NCBI RefSeq assembly: GCF_021869535.1
Contig: NW_026262690.1
Span: forward strand, 86,287,995 to 86,351,994
Direction of reading: 5' to 3'
DNA length: 64,000 nucleotides
Origin: Mytilus californianus
Lineage: Eukaryota; Mollusca; Bivalvia; Mytilida; Mytilidae
This document shows, piece by piece, positions 11,688-24,169 of this stretch (the first letter of the stretch is position 1; each line of letters begins with the position of its first letter). The notes beneath the pieces were generated by a model, which searched no databases, was not told the origin of the DNA, and was given only the letters and a program-made list of their open reading frames with translations. The position numbers and the translations under genes are program-made.

Positions 11688-14346
11688 AGGAGACATGACA
11701 CGATTTTCAATTTGTGTTTCAAAATGTTTATTTATACTTAACTTTCCCCAAAAATACATCGATAGCAATATAAGTGTCAAATATTTGTTAAAATATGTAT
11801 TTTAATGAGATTTTAATGCAACGATTTATCGACCTGTCAAATATACATATTTCCATCCCGGAAGTCACTCAGAACGAGGCTACTACGTCAGTGGTTCCGT
11901 TCATTCATATTAACATATGGGTACAGCGCAAATTTAGTTTCGATTATTATCCAACAAAACGCATGACAGTGATAGAAAAATGAGTATGTGTGATGCCGAT
12001 GGATTCAACAATATAATTTAAAAGAATATTGACATGATATTTTCTGTTTTTCGAATGACACGCGGACTTAGAAGGTGTAAAGAAAGGATTTTTTACCAAG
12101 CCCAAACTACACTTCTTTCCGCCCACTTACATAAGGAATCCAGAGTTGGGGTCTTGGGTGCCATGCCATGAGTTCATCATAGGTCACAGGTGAACGGTAC
12201 AGGTGATTGAGTTTCGCAATTTCAGGTCTCGTTTGAAGTTGCAAGCTTCAGGTGTCACGCCACGTGGGTGATTGATAAGATATAGTTATTACGCAATATT
12301 ACTTCATAAGCTCTTTGTGTACAACCTGGATGTTGGTTTTGCCGAGGGCACAGATGAGATTGGAATATATTATTGTTACAGTAATACAGGTATTAATGAT
12401 GTTTAATGAATACCTGCATGTAGTACGACCATACAATACCCTATGCACCACCAATTAAATACCCTAACCAGCGTTGATAACTAATTATAGACAACCTGTA
12501 TATAGATCTTATTTTTATTGCTTTTAAGAATATGCAGAAATAAAAAGGTTTATAACAGATGCATTTTTTTAATTGACTTCTTGAGATGGAAAAGTAATAT
12601 TCCTGTATGCTTGCATGTCTAAAACTTTATACCGTATATTCGGCTATAAAAGTTCTCAACATGAAAATGTGAAACAATTTTAGCGATAAAACTAACTTAT
12701 TTATAACAAAATAATTTCCGCAGAAAAAATTTGACAGACATGAACCACTGATAAACATGCTCCTGATTTGAGACAGGCACATTCACAATGTGTCGGTGGG
12801 GGGGGGGGGGGGGGGATATATGTTTGTGAGCGCCTACCCCTCCCCCCTCCAAACGTGTGATAGCGGTCTTACAGAAGTACATAAGAACTATGAAAACCAG
12901 TCTAACTCAAAAGATCGGTACGAAGTACAGAAACCACTAACGTAAAAGCAATAGAGATAACGCACGAATAATGTAAGCTAGATCAAAGCCAAATACAAAT
13001 AATACATAATTCATGTATTCGAAGACTGAAGTATGTAACATGTAAACATTTTCATGCTCAGTACGATTGAAAATTTAACATCTATTCAAATGACCCCTTT
13101 TTGAAGAAATATTAAGTTGTGAACATTTTCCTGGACTCAAGCATTTTGCTGGTAGCAATAAACAAATTGATTGCTAAATGATATTTGGAAGAGAAGGGTG
13201 GAAATGTGTGAACTTGAAATTACTTTGTGTAATTCCTTAAATTTGACGTTAGATTTAAAAGGGTTTGGATGGAATTGCATACTTTAGAAGTGTAATATAA
13301 CTATATTAATTATTACAACATAAGACTACAGTAGTTCAAGGTAAATAACATAACACGCGACTAAATCACACTACAGGTGCCTTCTTACCTTTCACCTGGT
13401 CAAGTATGCTATAGGTGTCAAAATTTAATTACTAATACAACAGCCTCCAATAAATGTTTTGTATTGTTAAATTTTATACATAAGGTGAGACGTAAATAAA
13501 ATATTGAATTGAATTGTTTACATAAAAAGGGGTAAAGTAATAAAATTGTTAATTGAATATCCTAATGCAGAAAAAGTGTGATAAAGGATTTGTCACTATA
13601 CAAATCCTTGGCGTGATGTATGGTTTCCAACCAAAAAAAATATATGCATAACTTTTGGTTATAGCTTATACCTATTAAAAGTATCACCGTAACCAAAACA
13701 AAACAAAAAACGTACCCTTTGCGAACGCATAATTTTACTTTTACTATCTTTTTGTTTTCTTTTCTTTCTGCTTCGGGCGCACACATAATTATAACATTAC
13801 CGTAACAGAGAGAAAAAAGAACAATTTGATCATCAATAATAAAATTTATATTTTGAATCATGATTAAAAGTAGTTTTATTTGAATAAATAAAAAATGAGG
13901 AAAGCGGTTTATTAAATTTATTCATCAGACAAACCTATATGACGAAGTCGATACACTATGGACGGTATTGAAAGCACTTTTCCCGATTACTGACAAACTA
14001 CAAAGACAATTGACCTCATCAATTTGAGCCATTGTGTGTGGAAAATAACCAAGAAAAGCCGGGATATTAATTCTTCATGCGAAAAGTCCAACAACGACGA
14101 TCTTTCAGACAATACCGATCGGATTGTTACTGCAGTAAGAGACATTTTCCCAGCTTGTAACCACTGACGTAAGCACGATCACGTTATCTAATTAAAAATC
14201 ATTCATTATGACAAGCGCTGGATTCTTTGACCTAAAAAATGCCGATTGATCAGGTTTTGACTAGCAAAATTGTACAAAATATGTTTTAAGACTAATATTT
14301 ATCAATTTAATAAAAAAAAAAAATTAAAAATCGTGTCACGTCTCCT
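11688..14346. mobile_element. piggyBac-like non-autonomous DNA transposon, 2659 bp, TTAA target
   Basis: The ends are inverted repeats: the left begins 'aggagacatgacacgatttt' and the reverse complement of the right end begins 'aggagacgtgacacgatttt', one mismatch in 20. Both sides are flanked by TTAA (11684-11687 and 14347-14350), the target of piggyBac-type elements. The unfilled site is visible in the gene 5 flank, where the reverse complement near 61240 reads 'cttaagatactcc' without interruption. A further inverted match lies inside, 'acgtcagtggtt' near 11886 against 'aaccactgacgt' near 14159. No transposase ORF is left; the longest frame is ~99 codons without recognisable motifs. A run of 18 G lies at 12798-12815. 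Superfamily assignment rests on ends and target site only. Confidence 0.82.
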
Positions 14347-14350
14347 TTAA

Positions 14351-16077
14351 GATACTCCAATAAAACAATAAAAACAGCCTGCTATCTATTCACAAGGTTG
14401 TACATTTAATCTAAATAAATCATAACTCATTACATAATACGTTCAGTAAGAAAATGTTGCAAGAGTAGGGAAAACGTCATACTCATTCCAAAAAAAATAT
14501 TCATAGGCCCAGAAATAAATCAAAAAGCAAACACAAATCTTCCTAGGATGCATAGAACAACTAACAACGGATTATATTTCATACTGGTTTAAGGTAAAGA
14601 ACCACTAATTCGGGCCTGGTCAGAAAGAACATACAAAAAAGTAGTGCATATTTTTAACCAAATAGATCCTACGCATAACTGTAACTTTGTCAATATTATT
14701 ATTTGACTCAATAAGATAAATATTTGGGTAATTTTGATATCAAATGAAAGCTTAAAGACTTGGGATCACTGTAGAGTCCTTGTTGAAAGTTTCTTTTGAA
14801 TAATATAAAAGATATATGAAATTATAACAGGAAGGCACACTTGGCCTGTTGTTCAGATCAGAAGTACCTGTTTTTGTACTACCAAACTTCTAATATTAAA
14901 AGTGTGTTGAATTTTTCAGCACAAGTCAGGATAAGTTTTGACATGAAGTGACTGCCACTTTATTTAAACTTAAGACAAAGTAGCCATTTATACTTGAAAT
15001 TGCAGAACTTAACATAGAAAGCAAATGGGCTATGAATTAGTGGTTTTATTCCTTTATCGAGATTTGTTGTCAGTGTCATTACTGTGGTGGCATGGAGCAA
15101 GAACGGTTCAATCATATTTCGTAGAATTCTGATAGAAGTTCGTTCAAGTATTCCACTGAACCATTTATACATGTTATATAAATAGAATCAATGGTATTTG
15201 TATTGCCTCGTACTTTAAATACTTCAAACATTTAAAACATTAATATAAGAGCTGTAGTAAGAATCATCTTATCATATATGTCATGCTATCTATTGTGACA
15301 AAACAGTAAACGAAAAACAAATGTGATATTAAGCAACCAACGGCAACCTCGGAATTATTTTAGGACAGGCACATTAAGAATGCGGCAGAGTTAAACTTGT
15401 TTATGAGCGCTCAACTCCCTAACCTGGGACATTGGTTTACCAGCACAACATATTAAAAAACGTCAAAAACTTCTGGTGTTTTATATGTGAAATCATTAGA
15501 GTAAAATCTATATATGTACTAATAATTACTCAAATATGAATATTAGTAAGCATGTAAATAGTGCAGTGATTTAATATGATATAAAACCGTTTCAAAATTT
15601 TACTGAACTACCAAGTTTACATTATTGTATGTAGAATTGGTAAAAAATATAAAATTGTCCATGTTATGAATTCTATATAATCATCATATGTTAACCTAGT
15701 TCCTATGTTGTTTCAATTGCACAAAAAGATACCTTTACAAATATTTTTAAAATGTCACGTTTCCAAGTTCTGAAACAAAATATGTGTGCAGTGCTACGAA
15801 CAAAGTACAAATGACTGTGCGCGTTGTTTCTTTGCAAGTTAATTATAGTTTGAAATAGAAAGTAGCTTTAGAAGAAAGGTTTCCTTCTTTGAATTGCTGT
15901 TTGCAATACTTCCAATAATTTTTAAACTATCTTAGAATTATCGCGTTAACATTTCTCTCAAATGACAAAATCATTTCCAGCAGTTTCTGCAGGACGACCC
16001 ATTGTAAAATTTTGTCCTTATGACATTTCAAGTTCTGATGAAGGAGTTATTTTCAGTAAAGACAGCTCAACTGAAAA
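14351..16077. repeat. Distal upstream flank of gene 1
   Basis: Resumes the flank broken by the transposon: 14351-14530 matches 46000-46150 and inverted 61090-61240, and 15060-15330 and 15360-16050 match 950-1870 and 46250-47420. A segment around 14590-15050 has no counterpart that I can see in the other copies. No gene. Confidence 0.65.
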
Positions 16078-16370
16078 CTGGCAACAGTAGTATACCGCTG
16101 TTCAATAGTCATAACTAGATTAAGAGAAAAAAATCCTGGTAACAAAATAAAACCGAGGGAAATGCATCAACTATAAGAGGAATACAACGGAACAACAGAA
16201 ACACTGAACTACAACAAAAGCAAACGCCAACATACATAGAAACGGACTATCTGATAACAACTGCCATATTCATGACTTGGTACAGGACATTTTAAGAAAA
16301 AAATGATTGGTTGAACCTGGTTTTATGGCTAGCCAAACCTCCCTTACGGTTTCATTGGAACTGTTGGTAG
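16078..16370 (+). repeat. Dispersed mussel repeat (copy 2)
   Basis: Same family as 4800-5120, same orientation. The homology to the other upstream flanks stops exactly where it begins ('agctcaactgaaaac' then repeat), so it marks a breakpoint or insertion. Confidence 0.7.
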
Positions 16371-17358
16371 TGTACCATGGAAAAATTGCAGGTATTCCCC
16401 GCATTTTTTTGGTAAAAGTTAGAGCAAAACAAAAATCAACCCTATGTTTTTCTAATGGAGAAAACCTTAAACACACATAATTTAGAGGATTTCACTCATC
16501 CTGATTATGCTTGGAATATTTTTCACTTATTTATTTTTCTATAGAAAATTCTAACTCCATTTGTTTATGATGGCCAAGGCATTGAATATGTTCCCTAACA
16601 AAAGATTTGGTCTTGGCCTAACCTGATAAGGGTCATTTCACGGAAAGCGCTTAAAATTGGTATCATAGGATTTACAACCACTTAGAAAATAGAAAAAAAA
16701 CGTCAACTTCTCCGAGATAACAGTATAAACAAGAATTGTACAGCTACTCTAGCAACCAGTTTGATCTATGGAAACATTTTAAAATTTCTTGGGCTACCAA
16801 AGGAATCAAAATATATTTTTTAAAATGTACAGATCGAATATGTTATTCCAAGATATATGATAATGAAAGAGTATTGAAGTATAAATGTAAATGATTTATT
16901 CTTTTTTTTTAGTTGGTATACAAACTGTTTTGTATAAGGTTGATTAAATGGCAGATATTCTATTATATGTTAAAACCTTATATTGCTATCGAATACAGCA
17001 CAAGTACGTGATAGAAAAAACGATTTTTACAAATGTGAAGTTAAAGTAAAAAAACGCACTAGAAGTCCTTGACATGTTCATAACAGTATCCTATTTTAAT
17101 ACCTGAATATGCATCAACGTTTAATAGTGTCAATAGGTGGATTGAAAAATATCTGTGCGTATAATTACAAGGACTGTCAGAATATGTCATACACTAAAAT
17201 AAATTGAAATAATGCACTTAAATGTTTTTTTTGTTGGATCGTTTGTTTGTTTGCTTGTTTCCTTTTAATTTCTTTTAACGGTGGATAATCATGGGGAATA
17301 ATACATTGTTTTAACTTCTAAAGCTTTGCACCCTGTTTGTCCTCACAGTTGTACGTTT

Positions 17359-17404
<46 letters not shown>

Positions 17405-18468
17405 TTTAGCTAATCAGGAAATTCAATGTAATTTTAAAGTATTTTACATGACTCTTGATTCGAATGAAATAATTATTGACAAAATGAATTAAAGTAGATT
17501 ACCGTGCTCCTTTTTACTGTTAAATAACATGAAGCTCATTTGTAAACCTAGAAAAAACATCATTGCATTATCAATTGGTCTTCCAAAAGCTCGAACACTT
17601 TCTGTACTGTTACAAGTTACGTTGTTCATTTATAATGTTTTGTGTGATCTTGTAATTGAAGTATCTATCATGTAGACACATTGTATGGTTTATATGTGCA
17701 AGTTGATAAAACGTTGTCATACTTTGAAACTTTTAAAACGACTTTCAAAAACTCTAAACTGGAATTGCGGCGGTATGAAAGTAATTATGTATACCAAAAT
17801 GATATCAAACTATCTAAACGATAAACACATCACGATCTACATACATTAATGTAATTTTAAGACCAAACAAAAAATATGTCTGCAGTTAACTTGGATGTGA
17901 AAACTGGGCAAATTGGGGGAAATATATTTCTCAAATCATCCTAGAAATATTCATTACGTAAATGTTATGGTCAATCACTTAACGCATATTTTTTTGATAT
18001 TTTTAAAAACTTGCATTCATGTTTAGCAAAAAGATGGCAAAGCCAAAGTTCTGAACCATTCCCACCTCTTTTTTTTTTTTTGGCTCCATTTTACATTGTT
18101 CTGGTGCCTATGTTGTTATCAGTCCGGAACTCAGCATGCCAATTCAAAATATAAGTGGTTTTTTTTTTAAAAGAAAACTTTTTGTAGTGATGAAGTAAGG
18201 AGTGACCTCCCACCATTGAATCTTTTATAAAAGTAACAAAAATCAAGAAAGAAAACAGGCTTATAATTAAGTACGCTAGATGCGTGTTTCTTCCAAACAA
18301 GACTCATCTATGGCGCCTGAATCAAAACAGTTGGAAGGCCAGATCAAATAGGAAGTTCGGAATTTCATAATTTGGTCTAAGTTTATCATTCATATTTCAC
18401 ACTTGTACTGCTAATCAGTAAATTAACTCGAAAAATATAAAAGTTAAAATGGGGATGGACTGTTAAAT
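16371..18468. repeat. Intergenic flank downstream of gene 2
   Basis: 16400-16690 matches 23608-23785 and 26440-26665. A (TG)20 microsatellite lies at 17363-17402. 18001-18468 matches 28811-29380, the downstream side of gene 3, and includes a short copy of the 'cgccagacg' repeat at 18258-18350. 16690-18000 shows nothing I can identify. Confidence 0.55.
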
Positions 18469-19569
18469 CTATATCGAAATTTTTACAGCGTGTATATTTG
18501 CGTGTTGTGTGATTTCCGTTTCACTTCTAGAACATCCAACCAATGAGAAATCCTCAGAATCAAATGCTAAACTATATGGAAAACGTATTCCCAGATTTGC
18601 TGTTCTTTGAAGTCCACACATTTCCCCTTTCTGAGTTAAGGCATGTATGGCGTGGTTTTCCCCATCTGATATCAATAAAATATTTGTTGATGTCACAGAA
18701 ATACCCGTAGGTGTAAACAGAGTGTCAGGCGTATTTAGAATGTTATATCCCTGGTATATAAACTTTTTTCTGCCGTTAATATCCAAGCCAATTATTCGCT
18801 CATATGTGTTGTCGCTTATGATATCTACTACATAAATGTTATTTTCTGAATCACTTTCAATAAGAAAAGCATAACTGAACAATTTTTTTCCTAAGTCATC
18901 ATACTCAAACGTTGCTTTACGTTGGTAATCGGTATTAAGAATAATAACTTGTCTTGTGCAAAAATCAGTCATCGGATATTTAGGCCCCTGTTCTCTTAGA
19001 CCAAGTAGAAGTTCACCGTGTTTGTTCACATGAATTGCCAAAAAAATATGTGGAGAGGCGTTCAAAATAGTTCTAAAATCGCCGGTTGATGATTTAGCTT
19101 GTAACTCTGATCTTGGGAATGGTGAAAAAATTATTTCACTATTTCGATTCGCTGCAAAGTCCTGACACTCAATATCAAACTGTTGGAGTACTTTTATAGA
19201 GTCCTTTCGTAATTTTGCCTTAATTAAATGGCAATTTTGAGTATCAATGGAAGATAACAAAAACACAACATCGTCATCACTGCAAATAATTTTATGTATG
19301 CATGGCAACTCTGTTTGGTATGTGTTAAACACGTTCGATATTACCTCTGAAATGTCTAGAGCTTTAAGGTGATCTGCTATATCATTACCAATGTCTCCAG
19401 TGGACACGACTCTATGTTTTTCTGACGACTTGAATCGAGGATGAATGTTTATTTTACAGTTATCACACAACAATAATTCACAATCGGTACATTTCCATTT
19501 AATGACAACATCATTATTGCAAAGTTGACAGGAAATTGGAAATTGGGCTGTCCGTATAGATTTCGCCAT
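18469..19569 (-). CDS. B-box / NHL-like propeller protein, copy 2
   Basis: This is a 366-residue single-exon protein if started at the conserved MAKS motif; an in-frame ATG 12 codons further up (at 19605) is not conserved in the other copies and I do not use it. All eight B-box ligands are present. The propeller is complete and closest to copy 3 in the B-box and blades 1-3. It has its own loop residues: 'VDIISDNTYER' in blade 4, 'SDGENH' in blade 5 and 'CSRSETEITQH' in blade 6. Its proximal upstream block is changed (GAAAGT and GACATATTG instead of GGAAGT and GCCATATTG), and shared upstream sequence stops about 50 bases before the ATG, where other sequence is inserted. The protein looks intact, but its expression may differ from the other copies. 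Confidence 0.92.
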   Translation of the reverse strand: MAKSIRTAQFPISCQLCNNDVVIKWKCTDCELLLCDNCKINIHPRFKSSEKHRVVSTGDIGNDIADHLKALDISEVISNVFNTYQTELPCIHKIICSDDDVVFLLSSIDTQNCHLIKAKLRKDSIKVLQQFDIECQDFAANRNSEIIFSPFPRSELQAKSSTGDFRTILNASPHIFLAIHVNKHGELLLGLREQGPKYPMTDFCTRQVIILNTDYQRKATFEYDDLGKKLFSYAFLIESDSENNIYVVDIISDNTYERIIGLDINGRKKFIYQGYNILNTPDTLFTPTGISVTSTNILLISDGENHAIHALTQKGEMCGLQRTANLGIRFPYSLAFDSEDFSLVGCSRSETEITQHANIHAVKISI

Positions 19570-19619
19570 AACAGAGATTTCACAATATGTCTGCCTGTTA
19601 GTCAATTTATTTACTTTCT

Positions 19620-21382
19620 TGTGTCATGGTTGCATGTATTTGCCTATGTAAATACATGTTCTACAAATTGTAAAGATGTTTAAGAGGAGGAGCCAGCCTG
19701 TATTACAAATTCCTCTCAGTGACGTCATACAGTACAATAACTTTCATTTGTCGGAAATTACAGTATGTGAAGAGCTTCCCATTGAAAAAAATAGACGAAG
19801 AAATATGCCACATATAAATATTCTTTAAAATTAATCTCTATTCTGAACAACGGTCACATACAAGCCTAGCTTTTCTCTGTGTTTCTAACGCTCGTCATAT
19901 AAATTATATATTTTCCTACACTACGAATATTGTATATTTATCTACTCTTTTAAATAGAAACTGCAATACTACACCAAACCCGGATTAATCGTCCAAATCA
20001 AACATTTGGGGGGGGGGGTAAAAATGAATTATCCTGGACAGTTTATACATGAAAATATATAGTTTTGACCAAAACAGGATTAAAATGCATATTCTGCAAC
20101 ACCAAATGCAGGTAATAATTGTGTACAAAATCGTAATTATATTTTCTGCTGAAAAATATAAGCATGCGCATCAACAGCGGAACATTAACATGATTAAGTC
20201 GATCGGCAGAATATTCCGATGCCCTCCTCCCGGGAATTAGTTATCCAATACAAACAAGGTAAGTCCTCGGATTTGCTGTTCAATGTAATGTTCATTGAAA
20301 CCACGAAGGACATATGATTAGCCAAAATCTCATCCTTGTCAAATGATATGTTTTTGTATGTAGGATTACCTGAGTGCTAATTCATTCCTAATTCTTTTAC
20401 AAGACACTCGTAGTAAAACGATTTACATACAAACACAATATTATTTGAAGCTTTGTAAAGATTTTTAAGGGGAGAAGCCAGCCTGTACTACAAATTCCAC
20501 TCAGTGACGTCATACAATACAATAACTTTCATTTGTCGAAAGTTACAGTATTTGAAGAGCTTCCCATTGAAAAAAAAGACGAAGAAATATGCCACATATA
20601 CAAATTCTTAAAAATTAATCTCTATTCTGAAGTACGGTCACCTACAAGCCTCGCTTTTCTCTGTGTGTTTCTAACGCTCGTCATATAAATTTTATATTTT
20701 CCTACACTGTACGAATATTGTATATGTATCTACTCTTTTAAATAGAGACTGCAATACTACACCAAACCCGGATTAATCGTCCAAATCAAACATTTATTTA
20801 TTGATCATGACGCGTTGAAGATATTTCTAAAAATCAGTAAATGTTATCAACAAGAATTTTACATTATATTCGAATTTAATGTGAATGTGTAATCCATGGG
20901 TAGTGATTTTTTTTTTTGTTAGGGGACAACATTTGATTTCGGGAGGGCGGGGGATAAAATGAATTACCCTGGACAGTTTATACATGAAAATATATAGTTT
21001 TGACCAAAACAGGATAAAAATGAATATTCTGCAACACGAAATGCAGGTAATAATTGTGTACGAAATCGTAATTATATTTTCCGCCTAAAAATATAAGCAT
21101 GCGCATCAACAGCGGAACATTAAGTCGATCGGCAGAATATTCCCATGCTCTCCTACCCAGAATTAGTTATCCAATACAAACAAGGTAAGTCCTCGGATTT
21201 GCTGTTCAATGTAATGTTCATTGAAACCACGAAGGACATATGATTAGCCAAAATCTCATCCTTGTCAAATGATATGTTTTTTGTATGTGGGATTACCTGA
21301 GTGCTAATTCATTCCTAATTCTTTTACAAGACACTCGTAGTAAAACGATTTACATACAAACACAATATTATTTAAAGCTTTG
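19620..21382. repeat. Two-copy tandem duplication upstream of gene 2
   Basis: Copy A is about 19668-20454 and copy B about 20456-21382. Shared landmarks include 'gccagcctgta.tacaaatt' (19690/20480), 'caaacccggattaatcgtcc' (19976/20763), 'gcatgcgcatcaacagcgga' (20163/21099) and 'cctcggatttgctgttcaat' (20265/21192). Copy A ends inside a Penelope reading frame that continues intact in copy B, so the duplication came after that insertion. Copy B has an extra ~150 bp (about 20795-20945) matching the gene-proximal flank of genes 3 and 4; copy A has lost it. There is no intact gene inside. Confidence 0.75.
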
Positions 21383-22640
21383 TCCGCATGAACAACAGCA
21401 TATTTATCGTGGAGAGATGATAGACATTTTACAGCTTCTTTGTCTCTTAAGACGGACTTTGGTCGCTTAGTCACACAGTTTTTCAACTTACGAATTCGAC
21501 GTTTTATCAGAAACCTGATTGTTTTGACCAATTCTTACAAAGTGTTCAGTTCAACTTCTTTTCGTTTAGCCCATGCTCTAGCGTAGTCCTCAATGGAATC
21601 CATTATTATTTTGAATTTATGGTTCCAATTGATGTGTTGGGGCTCTCTGAACTTAGGATCATGAGATATTACCTTTCGAAAGTTTAGATCCCTAGTGATA
21701 ACATGGTCAGAGGGGTTGTAAATATAAGGCGAGTGGAAACAGTCACATGTCAGAGGGTTTTTTGGTATTCTTCTAAATCAAGGTCCTGCAATGCTTGCTT
21801 ATAGTTAAATACTTTAGGTGATATGCTTTTGTTGTAACTGTAGGATACACTAGGAACAGACTGATTTTGAAAATAAAGTGGAATTTTAGATGTTACCTCT
21901 TTGTAATGAATAACGTTGCTGATGTTGATAGCATCAATTCCTTTATTGGAAAACTATAATGGAAGGAATTTTCTGTTTTCATCATGTAAAGATTCCGATC
22001 TTACTGGTTTACAAATGACGGAAAAGAGCTACATCACAAATTAAACTGACGAGTCTGTATATTGGAGTATATATATTTATGCATCCCTGGTCAAGTGCAT
22101 AATCTATCAAACATTTTAGAAAATTAACAGGCAGCGAAAGAAGAATAGTTCTAATGTAATGTAAACCTAGTGTATGATGAAGGTGTGAAAGAAGGTCACC
22201 AAAGCTCCCAGAGGTCGATCTAGCTTTGAAAGACTTTTTTTACATTGGGCCGATGGTAATATTTTTGCTCATGACTACGTTATGGTCTTAAGGTAGTATT
22301 AAATAAGCTCATTACATTTACATCACTGCAGGCTTGACTTGACAAATTTCCTACTCCTTTGATGTTATCATTTCAACCATATGGCATTGCAGTACCTAGT
22401 TACCTTATCCAGAAATTTTCGGAAAGGACTATTTAGTATAGGGCTACTGGTGTGGTGATAAATTTTCTCGATGATGCGTACTTTCATAGATAAAGAAGGA
22501 TCTTGGTCCGGTTGATTAAAATGATTATGAAGAATCCTGAATTGCGGATCTTTATTATCAGACCAGTGTTGATTCATCCTTTTACGCAAATTTTGTCGAG
22601 TTTCACCAACATCAAGTAGCCCACACATTCAATTACGTTA
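21165..22640 (-). pseudogene. Penelope-like element, N-terminal part with GIY-YIG domain, degraded
   Basis: Reading the minus strand, a GIY-YIG endonuclease-like segment comes first (22628-22368): 'CGLLDVGETRQNLRKRMNQH', in which GLLDVG stands for G-I/L-Y-x-Y-I/V-G, followed by 'HFNQPDQ..LSMKVRIIEKIYH'. Downstream, across stops and frameshifts, come 'NKGIDAINISNVIHYK' (~21930), 'PSDHVITRDLNFRK' (~21710), 'EPQHINWNHKFKIIMDSIED' (~21650-21600), 'DKYAVVHADKALNNIVFVCK' (~21400) and 'DEILANHMSF..LPCLYW' (~21210). These are the segments before the catalytic RT core in Penelope-type proteins of bivalves. The core itself (YIDD) is missing; the element breaks off near 21165. Several frames are needed, so it is dead. 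Confidence 0.75.
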
Positions 22641-24160
22641 TTTTCCTGTAAAGTTACTAGTGAAATCTGGAGAAGTGATTAACATATTACATGTCTTACA
22701 TGTGCTCTTCTTTCTTTTTTTTCCTTATTTTTCATGTTTACAAGTAGAAATGATAGGAGTTGATTAACTAGTAGCGGGTGTCTTTAAAAAGTCGAGAATA
22801 TTAACAGTAATTGGTAACAATTTCAGATTATTTATTCATTTGTTTTAGGTTTGAATTTTTGAATTTTACAGCAACTGCTGTTATTATGATAGATGCAGTC
22901 AACCATGATAGTTCAGTTAATCATTTTTCATAACTATTTTGCAACTTTGTAATCATATGATTTTTTAAATATATTTTACTGATATTTTGTCTCCTTTTTA
23001 TACCAGCAACATAGCGATCTTTCATATGGGTTCTGAAAGTTGTGCATATAACTAAATTTTACATTTTACAATTTGTTGGATTTTCTTCTTAACAATATTG
23101 CATTATTAGTTGTCAATTGTTTTCGTTAATGAACAATGTAACAGTAGAGGCCATGTTTGATGGCAGATGAGCATTGAACAGCATTATTTAAAGAAATATG
23201 AAATCATCATGTATTTAAAGTGTAACAGCAAAAAATTATTTAACACTTATTGTAAAAATTGATAGTTTACATTAATTTTTCTCTTTCCTAATTTATTTTC
23301 CTTTTTGACCAAATAAGGTGGTAGCTCTGTGGTGGTATGGGATGAACAAATATCAGTATTAATGTTTCATTTTCGAAAAGTTTTGCAAATGATTTTCACG
23401 ATATTCTAATTGATTTTTTGTTATGCTATTCCATTTTTAAACAGTTTGGTTGATAATCAGAAACATCTTAATCTTAGAAATTTAAAAACTAGGAATTCAT
23501 GAATTTCCTTAATTTAACCTGATGATTTAAAGCATGATAGTTTTGACATGTTACAACTCATCATTGTCAAGTTGTTGTCAAAATATGAAGTCATTTTAAT
23601 CAGAGGTCCTTGATTATGCTTGAAATATTTTTCACTTATTTTTTTTTTCTATAGAAAATTCTAACTCCATTTGTTTATGATGACCAAGACATTGAATATG
23701 TTCCCTAACAAAAGATTTGGTCTTGGTCTAACCTGATAAGGGTCATTTCACGGAAAGCGCTTAAAATTGGTATCATAGGATATACAACTCATCATTGTCA
23801 AGTTGTTGTCAAAATATGAAGTCATTTTAATCAGAAGTCCCAAAGGAAAGTTTAAACAAATATTTGTTGCACATACACATTGAACACAAGGACGGTTGCA
23901 TGACAGACATATCGACAAAAAGTGATTGCAAAATATAGAAAATAAGGTGATTGTGGAATAGCAATCTAGGTTTAATATTTACAGGTGGATTTAAACATAT
24001 AAGAGCTTGACAAAAAAGCAAATTTTAAGTGTCATAACTTTATTGTTAAAGAAGCAATTTTTACATCACTCATCTATTAAGTGTAAATAAACAATAACAA
24101 AAATTACAAAATAACAAAACAATGATAAATTATGATTTGGAATAACATGGTACATAGGTA
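22641..24160. repeat. Diverged intergenic flank with a local duplication
   Basis: 22860-23560 matches 39190-40060 and 51100-51790, including 'gttctgaaagtt.tgcatat' and 'ttcttcttaaca'. At 23553-23840 a ~57-bp segment ('catcattgtcaagttgttgt' onward) occurs twice, at 23553-23609 and 23783-23838. It encloses ~173 bp copied from the flank type at 16500-16690. No gene is seen. Confidence 0.55.
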
Positions 24161-24169
24161 TATAATTAT

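Noticed and set aside
19570..19605. Upstream ATG of gene 2 giving a 378-residue protein
   Set aside because: The extra 12 codons are not conserved in the other four copies, which all start at MAKS/MANS.
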